DNA of 64,000 bases from NCBI GenBank assembly GCA_000310025.1, contig FN649731.1, positions 2,604,695-2,668,694 on the forward strand, read 5' to 3'. The notes beneath the pieces are model-generated. The model was not told the origin of the DNA, did not search any database, and saw only the letters and a list, made by a program, of their open reading frames with translations. Both the position numbers and the translations under genes were made by a program. Every line of letters begins with the position of its first letter. Position 1 is the first letter of the stretch. Shown here one piece after another: positions 48,306 through 61,498 of this stretch. Source of the DNA: Ectocarpus siliculosus (lineage: Eukaryota; Sar; Phaeophyceae; Ectocarpales; Ectocarpaceae).

Positions 48306-50056
48306 CAACACCCCGGCTTCCTGCGCTGCCGGCGAGATGACACTTGGTCGGCTTTGGATGGCATGCATGGCAGGAGAGATCAACCTGGCTGGTGGCGGTG
48401 ATGATGTCGCGCTGTGCATGAACGAATCGTGCTCTTTCGTTCACCTTGTGAAATAAAATATCACCGGGAGTACTTGGTGCATGTATCGTTTCTGGAGGCC
48501 CGTGTGTGAGATGTAGCATCCGGCTCGTCTAACCCCCCCCCCCCCAACCCCCCTGTGTCATCCCCCAGGGGCAAGAGAGCTTTAACGGTTGAGTAGCAGG
48601 TGTTTTCCCCCGCCGTGAAAGTATATTGTTTGAGCCTCAGGGGCGCTCGCTCGCGTGGGGCGTTCCTCGGGTGTGAGAGAACCAAACGTCATAAAAAAAA
48701 ATGCAAAGGACAAATGCCATATAGGACAGGTGTGCGTTGAGCGAAGGCGAAGACAGACTTACGTATGCATGACACCTACCTTGCCGTTGATCTTCCCCGG
48801 GGTTAGTGGGGGGAGGCTTGAGGAGGAAGAAAGAGCATGGCGCCCATTGAACAAGTGTTGATTTGGAGGTTCCGTTTCGTAGCGGTACACGAGGAGACGG
48901 AAAGCAATACTGAGGCACGTCTCTCGGCAGGAAAGTGGGCTAGCTGGAGAAAAATATTGAGCAAACATATGTGGTCTACGTAGAGAAGAAACCGACACAC
49001 GTGCGGCTTGCGCTTCCAGAAAGGTGGACGCCGGAAGTTTAAACTCGACCGACCGACGACCCTGGAGATACAAAAGAATACTCCCCCCTGTACCCGAGTG
49101 CGATGAAAGGGACGGCGATATGGCACAGGAACATTGTAACAGTACTGCGGTTCTCTTCCAAGAAGGCTGTGGTGGTCTGCAAAACCACTTGGTGTTGCGA
49201 CAATGCATACCGCGTGCCGTCTAATTCAATGCTCATTCAAGAAGGGGGAAAACTGGCGTCGAACCCACCACGTCCGGTGAAAAATGAAGGGTGTGCTACA
49301 GCAGTGCCAAGAACGGCAACGCCACACACGGGTATGAACCCCGGCGCCTTCGGGCTGCTAGGAACCAAAAGCACCTCTTCCATAAGAAAAACGGTTTGAA
49401 CTACCGCCGACTTGCCGCCCTTTACCCTCGCCATCAAGTGCTGGCTACAAGCAGACCTCCGCCCTCTCACCGCCCCCCTCAGCCCCTACTGCCACGCTCG
49501 TTCATTCGGCTCACTCCCCACTCCCCACAACCAACCTGCTTTTGAGAGAAGCAACGACGTCATGGTCTCGCTAATGGTTACTCCCCGGTTGGATCGATGG
49601 CACCAGCACCCCTCAACAAAGGGCAACGCAAACTCACTCTCCGCATGACTTGTCATCATACAGCAATCAGAGGTTGTAGCTTCTTCACACCAGTGGGAAT
49701 ACATCTTGAGCCACATGTGAACTGCGCTCGCCTCGTCATTACACACAACTTCGACGCCGCCTAAGGATCGGCCCCTCCTACATGGTACCGTTACACTCTT
49801 CAATCTCACAAACGCGGTACAGGGGCTTCTAACGTCGTGGGAGAGATTCAGTGTCCAGGGTCCACACGCTATATAAACGTGTCCCACAGACGGCATCGGC
49901 TTAACACAACCATACCACAAAAAATCAGCGGTTCCATCTTCCATCTTCCCATCTCGAGGACTGCCGTCGAAAACCACCTTTCCATCCGTGATACCACAAT
50001 ATTTATTGGTACCATGGCGGCCGAGACCATGCCGCATCATTACGCGATCTGCCGAT
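48306..50056. other. Convergent spacer, methyltransferase / VPS15
   Basis: This is 3'-flanking sequence of both genes. It holds a C-rich run at 48533-48552 and ACAGCAGT at 49297. A 184-codon minus-strand frame (49486-50040) just past the VPS15 stop shows no domain and is probably chance in the 3' UTR. Confidence 0.4.
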
Positions 50057-53000
50057 TCACTTCCAGATCTTGACGGCCCCGTCTCTGCTGCCGGAGAGCA
50101 ACATTTTAGTCGGCAGCTCGGTCACCTTCACGTCCAACACGGCGTCGTCGTGGCTTGACCGTGGCGCGACCAAGCCTTTCTCCTGGACCGTGGGTAAAGC
50201 GGCAGGCGGCGGTAGCGGGGAGAGTCCCACAATCAGCATCAGTCGACAAGGCAGATACAGCGGGGGTTACAAAACAAGCCAAACGTCGGCAGGAAGTGGT
50301 AATCGAGTGCAAGGGCAAGTTGTGGTACAAAGTGGAATTCGAAGCGTGGTATAACTTGAAGTCACATCGAAACGCCTGACACGAAGAAAAGCGCTGTGAC
50401 CGGGGGGCCTGACTCCCAAATTTCTAACACATCATCCCCCACGAAGGATACCTGAAATAGTATACAGCAACATATCTACACAGCCTGGGGGAGCAGAGGC
50501 ATTTCACAGCCGTTTTTCAACAATGCATACGACATAACAACTGTCTGGCATTGCTCTCGTAAGGAAGATCGTGACCTTGTTATCTGTGGTCACCACCCCC
50601 CCAGAGTAACTCTGCTACCAAACGTTTGCTCTTCTGCCTCTGATCGGTCAGCAATCGCCAGTTTGGCTGCACACGCAGCAGCTCTTGATCTTTTATCACG
50701 AGACCTATGAATACAGTGGGGGGTCCTCAGCTGTGCCGATTGAATAGTGCCAATGCCCGGTATACTGTCGGTGTTTTCGGCGGGTGCAGACGGAATAACC
50801 AAGTCTGTACTCTGCATAATGCCGGTGGCTCTGAATAGTGCCGGTATGCTGGTCGGGGTCCTACAGGCACAACTGAGGGCCCCAATATGAATTGAAAAGG
50901 GTTTCAACCCACGATAAACACCTACGCCCTGACGCTTCACCGCCGCGACGAGTCGGGAGGGGTGCTGTTTCGCGAGGCATTTCTTACACACAGCAGTAGA
51001 AGGAAGTTGTCGCAATCAACATTGCCGAATCGGAACCCGAGACCCACGCCAGTGCACTCGAAAAGCACCGAAGGCGCTTTTATCTCAAACTCACCACAAA
51101 GTTCTACTTTGCTATTTAAACATCATAGCACTCCCAGCGCGAGTACGACGAGAAAACATAAACGTTGGCTGGAACAAAGATATCATGGAACAACCAACAA
51201 AACGGTCTGTCGTCTCACGACGGGAGGTGTTCGCCGGCTGATACAATTTCCTGAAAGATTGACGTAGCAAAACTCACGAGATAAAGAAATTCGTTTGTAT
51301 TGCCATGATAGCACTCCCAGCGCGAGTTAGACGGAAAAAATATGTACTGGTATGTTGCTGGAACACCGGTAGCAGGAACTAGCCACGGAACGGTTTGTCG
51401 TCTCACGAGGGGGAGAGTGTTGGCCGGGACGGCTGATGCCCTGAAACATCGTCGTATCGACTGACGGGTATCGGGGCAAACGCACGCAGTGCCTGGAACA
51501 ACAACAGCAACTGGATGATGAAGCAGCATCACATGGCGAACCAAGTAAATGAGTTTGCCGACGACGGTGACTGACTGAGTCAACAACAACCAACTGGACA
51601 ACCAATTGGGTTACCAACAGGATAAAATTGTGGTACTAAATAAAATCACATAAATAGCGAACGAAGCACATGAGTGTGCCGACGACAGCAGTGGCTGGCT
51701 GACTGACTGACTTACCAGGGTCACCGCCGGAGAGCCGGTTCTCGAAGCCAGCGAGGCCGGTGTCGGTGGCGGCGGATCCTCGTCAAAGTAGAGGACAACG
51801 GTGGACTTTCCTCCGGGGGCCGGACCCGGCACTTGCAGCGTTCTCGGCGACGGGCGGCCCGGGAAAGGCTCTCGACCAGACACCTACGCATGCACAAGTC
51901 ACAGTAGTAGTAGTGGTGCCAATATATTGTAAAGGTTGGTGTTAAGACAACACAGTTGCCACACAGTACTGCTGTAGTTCGGATATAAAGAAGACAATTT
52001 TGGTTGTTCGACAACAAAGTACCGCAGCTAATTTTTTTTGTCAGACAACCATGTACCGTAGTAGGTAGAATATAAGGTTTGGTGTCAGACAACAAAGTTG
52101 TTCTCAGGACGTGGTTGGATGAACGAAGTACAGCAGCAGGGTTCACGGATGGGGCCACGGTCAAAGTTGAAGCCTTAGCGATATGTGCCACCGAGGATCC
52201 CACGCATGTGACGTCGGTACAGATTGGGGCCTCCTTGAGTGCTAGTCTATCGCAGAGAGAAGGACAAGGAGAGCCGAAAGCCACACAGAACCACGACAGA
52301 GCACCGGTGGTTAATAGTGATCGCTACAGTAACAGTACCCCCCTGAGATGCTCTGCGAATAGACTGCCACGAGAATCTCTGCGAATAGCCCGCCACGAGA
52401 ACATGACGTAGTTTGCGATGCAGTAACACCGAACACCCCGTGTTGTGTCGACCATTCTGGTGCGTGTACACTCCACGAGCTGCGGGGACGCATTTCCCAC
52501 ACGACAAAAAAAAATCGTCAGCTAGAACTAGCCTTCAGAGGTCACCCCCCCACACACAGATTCCTGTGCCATTGCCGAAATATTTGCGCTGAAACGCCGC
52601 CCGTTCGAACAATGACAGGCAGTCTCATCCGTCACTCACCATGTAGCACCGAGACGCCGCTTGGAAGTCCCAGTACCGAATGCAGCGATCCGTCCCTCCG
52701 GTAATGAGGTACGAATCGCGCTCCGACCGAGATATTCTTCAAGCGCACGCACACCATGTATCGAGAGGGCAAAAGGAACCATGAGATGATTGGAGCAAGG
52801 GAAAACTCATGGTTGAAGAGACACTTCAAGCGCACGCACAAGATGCATCGAGAGGACGAGGAATCATGTCATGATTGGAGGCAGGGGGGGGGCTTACCTC
52901 TAAAACATCTTAACCATAGCTGAAGATGTGTAATCTGTAAATATACCTTTCTTACTCATAGCTTGAGAGAGAGGTGTGTACATTTTGAATATACCTTTAT

Positions 53001-53879
53001 TACTCATAGCTAAGAGAGGGATGTGTACACGTTGAACTTTCTTTGAAACCGCCTCCTCACCCCTGGGCAGCCAATCAACACTTGAAGCACGGCACCGGCT
53101 GCTGTTTCTTCAGTTTAGCGTTGGGCATGATAACGCTGTCCCGAATTAAACCCGCCCCCCGCACGAGATATAACGTCCTTCTCCACAAACTGACTCACCT
53201 CCCCACCAGCGCCCGAATGGCAGGATCTCCTCCAGTCTGCGGCGCCCCCGAAGAGAAATCTCTCACTGCCGAAAGCTGTGCGCCGAGAGAAAGAGCCGGC
53301 GCGTTGGGGTGGCTGGGCAATGACACCTGCGGCGGCGCCGATCCGGACATGCACGATGAGCTCAGCAGGTGCGACAAGGAACACGAGGAGGCTGAATGGA
53401 AGAAATCCGTGGTTAAAGCTGGAGCGTTCGCGAGCGGCATGGTGTGGTATGGTGGAAAAGTTCCGCTTTCACCTCGCACGCTCGGAGCAAAACCAAAACC
53501 AATACCCATCAACTTGTCCGGGCAACACCTCGTGTTTTCGACAGACACAGAGAAACTACAGACAAGAGTGAATCAGGACCAAAGGAACGAAGCCCCAACC
53601 AAGCGCGGCATCAGGAGAAACATCGAGGGGTCACGCTCGACCCTAACCCCGCCGCAACCACCTACCTCTTCCAACACCGGGAGTTCGGCCCCGAGGATCG
53701 TTGCCGGGTCTTGGCCCCTGCTGCTCCTGCTCGAAGCCGAGGGCGGAGGTCCTTCCGACGGGGGTACGACGCGAAAGCACTGGGAGGCGATCCGTCAAGG
53801 GGACGGACGCCGCAGAGAGAAGAAGACACGTTTAGTTCCCACAACACACAAAAAAAAGAGCACATCAGCAATCGAGAGA

Positions 53880-53926
<47 letters not shown>

Positions 53927-55083
53927 GGTTGTGTAGACACACGTTTAGTTCCCACAACACACAAAAGAGGGCACATCAGCAATCGAGAGAGAGAGTGGGA
54001 GTGGTGTAGACACACGTTTAGTGCACACACACAAAAAAGAAGCACATCAGTCTAGAGGTGGTGGGAGTGGTGTGGACACACGTTTATTTTCCACAACAAC
54101 AAAAGAAGAGCACATCAGCAATCGAGAGAGAGAGTGGGGGATGTGTAGACACACGTTTAGTTCACACACACAAAAAAAAGAAGCACATTAGTCGGGAGAG
54201 ACTAGGAGTTGTGGTGTCGAATCTCCGAGAAAGAAACTTGAGGGGGGGTTCAGCAGGGTTCAGGGGGGGGTGCGGGTAAGATTGACGCGAACTACATGTA
54301 GGCATAAAGAGCACGTCCATTCGTGGCAGCCGTCCTCAGAATGTGCTCTTTGGGGAGGGGAGAGGGGCAAGACCAACAGAAAGCCCTCAAAGTTGATTTT
54401 AAAAATATGACACCGAGGACCAAAGAAGTACATCAAGAGAGATATATACGATCGCGGGTAACTATTTTTACACAGCGCGAATGTGCACGTGCGCGAATCA
54501 CCACGAACGCGGCAGCATGCACACGGCGCAGATACAACCATCGAGGTAAGCGGCATTTCCAACCGGAACTAAAGAGGCAACCTCAAACTACCAAAAAAAA
54601 TAAACGAACAAAATCTACCTGTACCGTCGAGCCAACAAACGAGGACAACCAGTCTCGGATGCCCCCTTCAAAACCACGCGTTCTATGGTTCGGGTCAAGG
54701 CCATTAGTATTGCGGGCTCCTCTCGATCCGAGCAACAACCGGGGCGCCCCCGCCCCCCCCTCCCCCCCCCCATAGTACTGCAACGACCAAGAGAAAAACG
54801 AATACACACAAGCGGCGTGTCAAGGTCTCTCTTAGCTGCAGCAGACATTCCTGTCATGCTTACGGCGTGCTCGTGTCGCTTGCCGCATACGTACACACCT
54901 GCTTGCACGCGCCCCCAGTCGACACGTCCCATATGGCGGCTTCGTTCCGGCCGGCGGCCACGATCACGTGGGGCCCCGGGGCTGCGTCTGGGGGGGGCAG
55001 CCTGCTACAGGTGGCCAGCTTGTGGATGGGCCCGCCCGAAGAATGCCTCCACAGCCGCGCGAGAACCTGCAGTACGACCGACG

Positions 55084-55120
<37 letters not shown>

Positions 55121-55541
55121 CGTCGATGCCGCCGTGTTAGGAGAGGGGCCGCGAGTGAACAAGGCGTCCACACATGAGCCGAAACAAGAAATGGAGACAT
55201 ACGCCAAGGAAGGAGGTGTCGCGCACGACAACTTGCCGGAAATCGTTGAACTGACCTGTGGTGCCAGGTCGTACACACGGATCACCTCGGGTCCTGCTGT
55301 CGGACCTACCACCCTACAGCCCGTGCCCGTCTTACAAGACAACAAGACCACCACCACCACGCCACAATAACGACAACGTAGCAGCAACAACAGCACCGCT
55401 ATGTTCAAGAGCTCTCTCTCTCTCTCTCTCTCTCTCTCCGGACAGAAGTTTGTTCATGGGCCCTTTGCCGCGTGTCCTCAGTTTTCCTCGGTCTTCTCTC
55501 TTTCCATCGACGGGGACAACCACCAACACCTCCATCAACGC

Positions 55542-55600
<59 letters not shown>

Positions 55601-58600
55601 CACGAAACCTTCTCCTCGCCTGGAAGCGAAGGTCCCACAGCATCACGAAGCCCCTGCTCGTCCCGACCACAAGCCAGGTCTTCTCCGTGCCCAGGGCAAT
55701 GACGGTCAGGAACCCCAGCTCCGGATGAGCTCGAAGCGCCCACGGCTCCTGCCGCACGGCCAAAGACGAAGGAAGGAAGGAAGGAAGGAAGGAAGGAAGG
55801 AAGGAAGGGCCTCATCAGGCAGTAAGTAACGCCGTGTTGGAAGAAGAACGAACGAACGTGTAGACGGCGACGCCGTGTTGGAAGGAGAACGAACGAACAT
55901 GTACACGACAACGCTGCGTTGGAAGAAAAACGAACGAACATGGAGTGCCGAGCGCGCGTCCCTCCCATCGCACTAACAAACGATGTGTGTTTTTCCTGGA
56001 GATACATCCCACGGATGCACGCACGGCGGCACCCGTAGAAAGGCGTCTCAAACCGCCGCCATGGCCCAAGCTACGCCACATTGGCACTCGTACCTCGTTT
56101 CTCGCCTGCCTAAGCGCATCGGCCATGCAAAAAAACAACATTGCCTCCACACTCCACCCGACTGCGCATCGCCTTGCCCCCAAAACGCATTTCTGAAAGA
56201 TGTCCAACCCAAAAACTCCATTCCACGTAACCCCCCCCGCTCCCTGAAAACCTAAAGAGAGAGAGAGAGTTTCCTGTGCATATTCCACCACCGGACCACA
56301 AAACACCGCTAGTCTCCTCACCTCCCTCGCCCGCAAGTCCCACGACCGCACCCCGCCCTTCCTCGTGCCGTAAACGAGGGGGGACCCCAGCTCGGTGTTG
56401 AAGTGGTGGACGCTCACCACGGCGCCCTCCCTAGGAGACACGCAGCGGACCATCGACGACCCGCACACCCGGAGCCCGCTGCCCCCGCGCCCCACCCGCG
56501 CCACCCCTCCGCCGCCGCCGCCTCCGCCTCCGCCGACTCCGGCTGTCGCAGAGATTGCAGCCAGGGTAGGGTCGACAGGACCACCGCCGCCGCCGGCCCC
56601 GCTGTACTTTCTGCTGTTGACGCTGTTGCTGGCTTGGGAAGGAACGAGCCCCGGATGGTGCTGTTGTCGGGAGGGGGAGGTCTTGCTGGGGGGGGCACCG
56701 CCCGCTGCCGTCCCCCCCCCGGCGGCGGCATTGGGGGTGCTGTTGCCGGAGGCCATGGTGTTGGACATGGTGAAGGAGCCGTACGGGGAGCTGGAAGCGG
56801 AGGCTGCGAGCTCCACCTTCCAGACCTGTGCGTGCCAGGGGTGGTTGTCGGGTCTGAGACGCGGCGGGCTAACGATCGATGTTGGGCATGACAGCGCGGG
56901 AAGGCGGAGTAGCTGGAGCATGGTACTGCATATTTGTGTACCCTCCGTCGCTCAAGCACTTTTTGTATCCCCGAAAACAGAAAAAAGAGGGCGGCCAGCC
57001 GAGCAATAGTGCCACCGTCACGAGATGCAGGGTTTTTCAATGTTTTGTGAAGTGTCAAAACATTCACAACACGACAAACCTCCATGGCCCCGCAGTCACT
57101 TGTATTGACAAGAAGTCAGCAGCGGAAAAAATGTGGCAACACGTTCGTTCCTCCTGCCGATATGATTCCAACCCCGCACAAGGGGGAACCAACAAAAATA
57201 TATATATTCGGTCCACATTATGCTGCTGTGGTCGCCCCTGTCTCTCCCCCCCGCCTGTCTCCGGTGTACTCCGTTATCGTAGCCCTCTCCGCCCCCCGCC
57301 CCCCCCTCCCCCCCCTGACATATACGGTACCCCCCACCTGCCACCCCCTACGTGCACGGTACCCCCCACCCCTTACATGCACGGTGCCGTCCGAGGAGGC
57401 CGAAGCAACGGAGTGAGAGTTGTCCACCATGCACAGGTCAAGCAGACGGCCGCTCTGCCTCGAGTACGTCGCGCGCGACTGCGGGTTGACCGTGTGGTCC
57501 ATTCCGCGGAGCTCCCAGACCTGCCCACACGGAACAACCAGCAGCAGCAACACAGCAGCGTGAGGGGGTCGGGCGTTAAACCAATCTCTCTCGCGGTTTT
57601 GTGGCCGACAGCATTCAACAGCCAGGGGGCGGAGATGTTCGCGAAATGGCCGAGACCCCACAGCCGGCATCGAGATCATACCGCGCATGAGATTCGGCCC
57701 ATAGCTGAGGAATCGAAGGCGAAGGTGGTGGAGAAGGAAGGCATAAGGGCACAGCACGTTTCTCGTGACAAAAAGCAAACACAACACTCGACCGATAGTC
57801 TTTTTTTATCGCCGCCCCCGCGACAATCGCAGGTAATAGGATTAGGGTTAGCTAGGGGTAGGGTTACACAAGGACGAAACCTTTTCGCGGGTCTAGCGAT
57901 GATCGCACACAGCCGGCAAACACCACATCATCACCAGGCAACAACCCCCTCCTCCCTCCCACCACCTTGCAAGTGCTGTCGGACGAGGCGGAGACGAAAA
58001 ACGCCTGGTCCTGCGACAGCGCGAGCCGGTTCACGGCCCCGCCGTGCTCCCTCAGGGAGGCCACCAGCACCCCCTGCCGAGGACGCCAGTCCGGCCGCCT
58101 GCTGCCGTGCTCATACTGCGACGAGTACTGCTCCTGCTGCGCCGCAGCCGCCGCCGCCGCCGCCGTCGCCGGGTAGGCGGACCTGGAGTTTGCGCCCCCG
58201 CCCCCCGATGACGCCGAGTTGGAGGATCCCCCGCCGCCGCCCGCGCCTCCTCCTCCTCCGCCGCCGCCGCCGCCGCCGGAGTCGAGGAGGTAGTGGGAGT
58301 ATTTGGCGCCGTTCGGGGCCCTGTCGTCATCACCGCGATGGAGGCACGTGTGAGTACATACATGAGGCAACCAGAGCAGAAGCAGGGGCAATCAAGGCTC
58401 TCTCGTGTATATGTCGAGGGAAAGCAAAACCTCGTGCCCGGCGGAAGAGATAGCTGAGCGGAGAAGATAAAACGAAAATAAACTTCGTATTTTAACCCGA
58501 TAGGAGAGAGCGCTGCACAAGGAGTCGGAACCTCTCGCCCTCTTTTCAATAGAGCCCCGCCCCTTCGTCAGTTTTGAAGCCAGGGGCAACAGCACGCCGT

Positions 58601-60720
58601 GGAAATCGCGAAAAGTGATGGGCGGTGCACCCAACCAAGAGCACCGTCCATTCTTCGGACGGACTTCACCGGAAGCTGCGGGCGGCTTGTCCGCTCTCGA
58701 CTCCACCGATCCAAGCACACCAGCATCTTGTAGCACACCCCGATAAAAAAAAAAAATGAAGCCACGACTAGATGATCCCGCCACGGTGCCCTTGCACCGC
58801 GTGCCCTCGCACCGCGTGCCCTTGCACCTTACCTGACTGCCCCAAGGTCTGGGGGTAGCGGGGGAACTCCGAGCGCCTTCGCCCTCCTCACGAGGGCAGC
58901 CGCATCGTCCGGCCTGCCACCGACCCCGCCCGCCCTAGACACCGACCCCGCCGGAGCGGACGGTTTCACACCGACCCCTTGTCGGCTCGACGCAACGGCG
59001 GCAGCGGCAGCGGCAGCGGACGCCAACGCTGCGCTAGCCGCGTAACTGCTGCTGCTGCTGCTGTTGTCGTGTCGTCCACTACTTCCTGCTGCTCCATCCA
59101 CATCTGCCTGCTCCACAAGGGCCATGGCCCTTCGCGCGTCCACCGCATTCGTGTGCATTCCTGGCGGGGGTCGGAATGGCAGCGGAAAGGCACAAAGTTA
59201 GTTTTTTCCGTAGCGTAAGAACGGTACGTAGCTTGAAAAAACGATACTCAAGACCTACCTCAATAAATGGTGTTCAAGATAGACTTGAAACAAAACTATA
59301 TTCAAGACCCATCTCACGAAATGACATTCAAGCCTATTCGAAAGGGCTACGGGGGGGGGGTATGTGAGAGACCGGCAGACACGGCAAAACGCATGGCTGA
59401 AGACGTCGAACGACCGAACGTTCGTCCTCGTCCTCTCGAGAGAAACACGAACCCTTACCGGTGACGCTCTGGAGAAGCGCAGGGGTCGCCGACAGCGCGG
59501 CAGAGGACAGCCGCAGGTCGATGTCGTCCTCCCCGCCCTCATCCCCCCCCGCGTCGCGACGGCCGTCCCCCGAGGTTGCTTGCCCGCTTGCAAGCGCCTT
59601 CGCCACTGCGACGGCCACCGCGCCCACCCCGGGGTGCAGAGTGGTTATCTTCTGCGTCGGCACGTAGATGGCCTGGGACAGAGACTCTGGGAGGTAGACG
59701 GGAGACGATCGCTCCCCCGCAACGCTGCCGTCTCCGCCGCCGCCGCCGCCGGTGCCACGGCCCTTGTTGGCGGCGTGCTGAGCAGCGGTGTCGATGTACC
59801 TGAGCGCACAGTCGGCGTTTTTTGTCACAGGGGTTGTGTTGAGGTGGAATGCGAGTACGAAGGGGAGGGAATACGGGCCGTGCTGGATGTTGAGGGCGGG
59901 GACTTGGGGGCGAGGTGGAGGGGGGAGGGCGGGGAAAACACGAGAGAAAAAAACGGATGCACAACTCAGGTACCCGCACTGCCTACAGCTTTTCTCCCAC
60001 AGACCGCGATGTGCATTTAGCGACCGAAATCTAACCATTACACCAGTCAGCGCTAACTGGTTTAATGGGTTGATGTCGGGTGCTGCAGTAGATACCTCTG
60101 TTTCCCCTCTTGGGCCGCTGCGCACAAGAGCCGCTATGCCTCCACAAAAAAAAAAAAACACGTCCGATCGACAATAGTTGTAGCAATTATCTCGACCCAG
60201 CTACAGGATAGACGGACGCAAATGGCTGGGCAACTCGGTGCCTCGCTCTCATGAACCAACCAACAGCCAACGCCACAACAACCAACGCTACATCGACGCC
60301 AAACAGGCAAACGACGAGACAAGACATGACGCACACACTGTTTGGCCAGGTACATGCGCACGGCCGAGTGAATCGGCACTCGCACAAAGTACAATCATCC
60401 ATTTCGCAGTTGTCATCATACAAGTACGTAACACCCTTAGCAGGATGCAGCGCACCCTCCATGCGACTCGCCAAATACCTCACAGCGCTTCGCGCTTGGT
60501 GATGTGATAGCCTGGTCCGGCGAAAACCCGGCAAATCGCTCCGTCCCGGCTTTGTAGGGATGCGAGGTCAATGGTCTAACGACTACGGCATGCACGACTA
60601 TGAGTATATGAGTACACCCCCCCCCCCCTTACCCCTTCAGGAGAGACAACGCCTCCTTCTCTTCCGCTGTCGCGACGACCCCCCCCTCCCCTCCGTTCTC
60701 CGCTCCCGACGAGTTTCGTC

Positions 60721-60755
<35 letters not shown>

Positions 60756-61464
60756 GGCTGCTGGCTTGTTCGGTTGTAATCGGGGTCGCCGTTGCCCCCG
60801 CCCCGGCTGTCGGCAGCCTGTCGCCGGTAGTCGCCGGCGGCGGCGGCGGCGGCATTGTTGTCACTCGCCGGGAACTGCTGGAGGGGCTGCCCGCCGTCCT
60901 GAGAGAGGGGGTGGGGGGGTGGGGGTGGGGGGTGACGGGGCGGAGTTTCTAAGGCGGCTTCCCCTTCTCTGGTTGCTGCGGCTGCTATGTACCACAGCAG
61001 TATTGCCAACGCTCCCCGATGGAGTGCCTGTTTGGATGAGACTGGCGCCTCGCCCACACTTGCATACATACGGTCACACTTACATTGTCTTTTGGCTACA
61101 CGTACGGATAATTTTTTTTTTCGGTTGGTGGGGTCGCCCAAACGCTTCTCACCTCTGCCCCTGTGCCTCCACCGCCGCCACCACCCGCAGCCCTTACCCT
61201 CCGAGCCTCGATCACTTCGCCCACCGCGGAATCAAACACGGGGCGGGGCACTGGGGGTCTGAGTGCATCGAGCAGGGCGGCCTCGTCCAACGAGCCCCCC
61301 GGCAAGGAATACCTATATGTGTGTGTATTTGTTACAAGCAAGAGGAAATTTCGGAGGTTTTAGATGGGCGGAGTAAATGAGGGCAGGCAGCATCAGCGCC
61401 AGTCGGCACATAAGTCACCGCTCGAGTAAATCGAAAGAATTACGAAGCCGGAAGCGTAAGAAGA

Positions 61465-61498
<34 letters not shown>

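Noticed and set aside
49240-49275. Possible tRNA B box (GGGTTCGACGCC on the minus strand)
   Set aside because: No A box at the right distance and no cloverleaf could be drawn.
49486-50040. 184-codon minus-strand frame just after the VPS15 stop
   Set aside because: No domain, no codon-level support. A frame of this length is expected by chance once or twice in a window this size.
53043-53936. 297-codon plus-strand frame
   Set aside because: Overlaps VPS15 exons on the other strand and runs into the GA repeat (RERERE); no domain.
56879-58453. 524-codon plus-strand frame
   Set aside because: It is antisense to three VPS15 WD40 exons whose protein motifs and splice phases are clear. Its Pro/Arg/Cys-rich composition is the shadow of GC-rich codons.
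60898-61027. Upstream extension of the VPS15 exon starting at 60898
   Set aside because: An in-phase acceptor at 61028 is possible, but the pyrimidine-rich tract ending CTCTCTCAG before 60898 is far stronger. The extension would also be the only coding stretch with ACTGCTGT.
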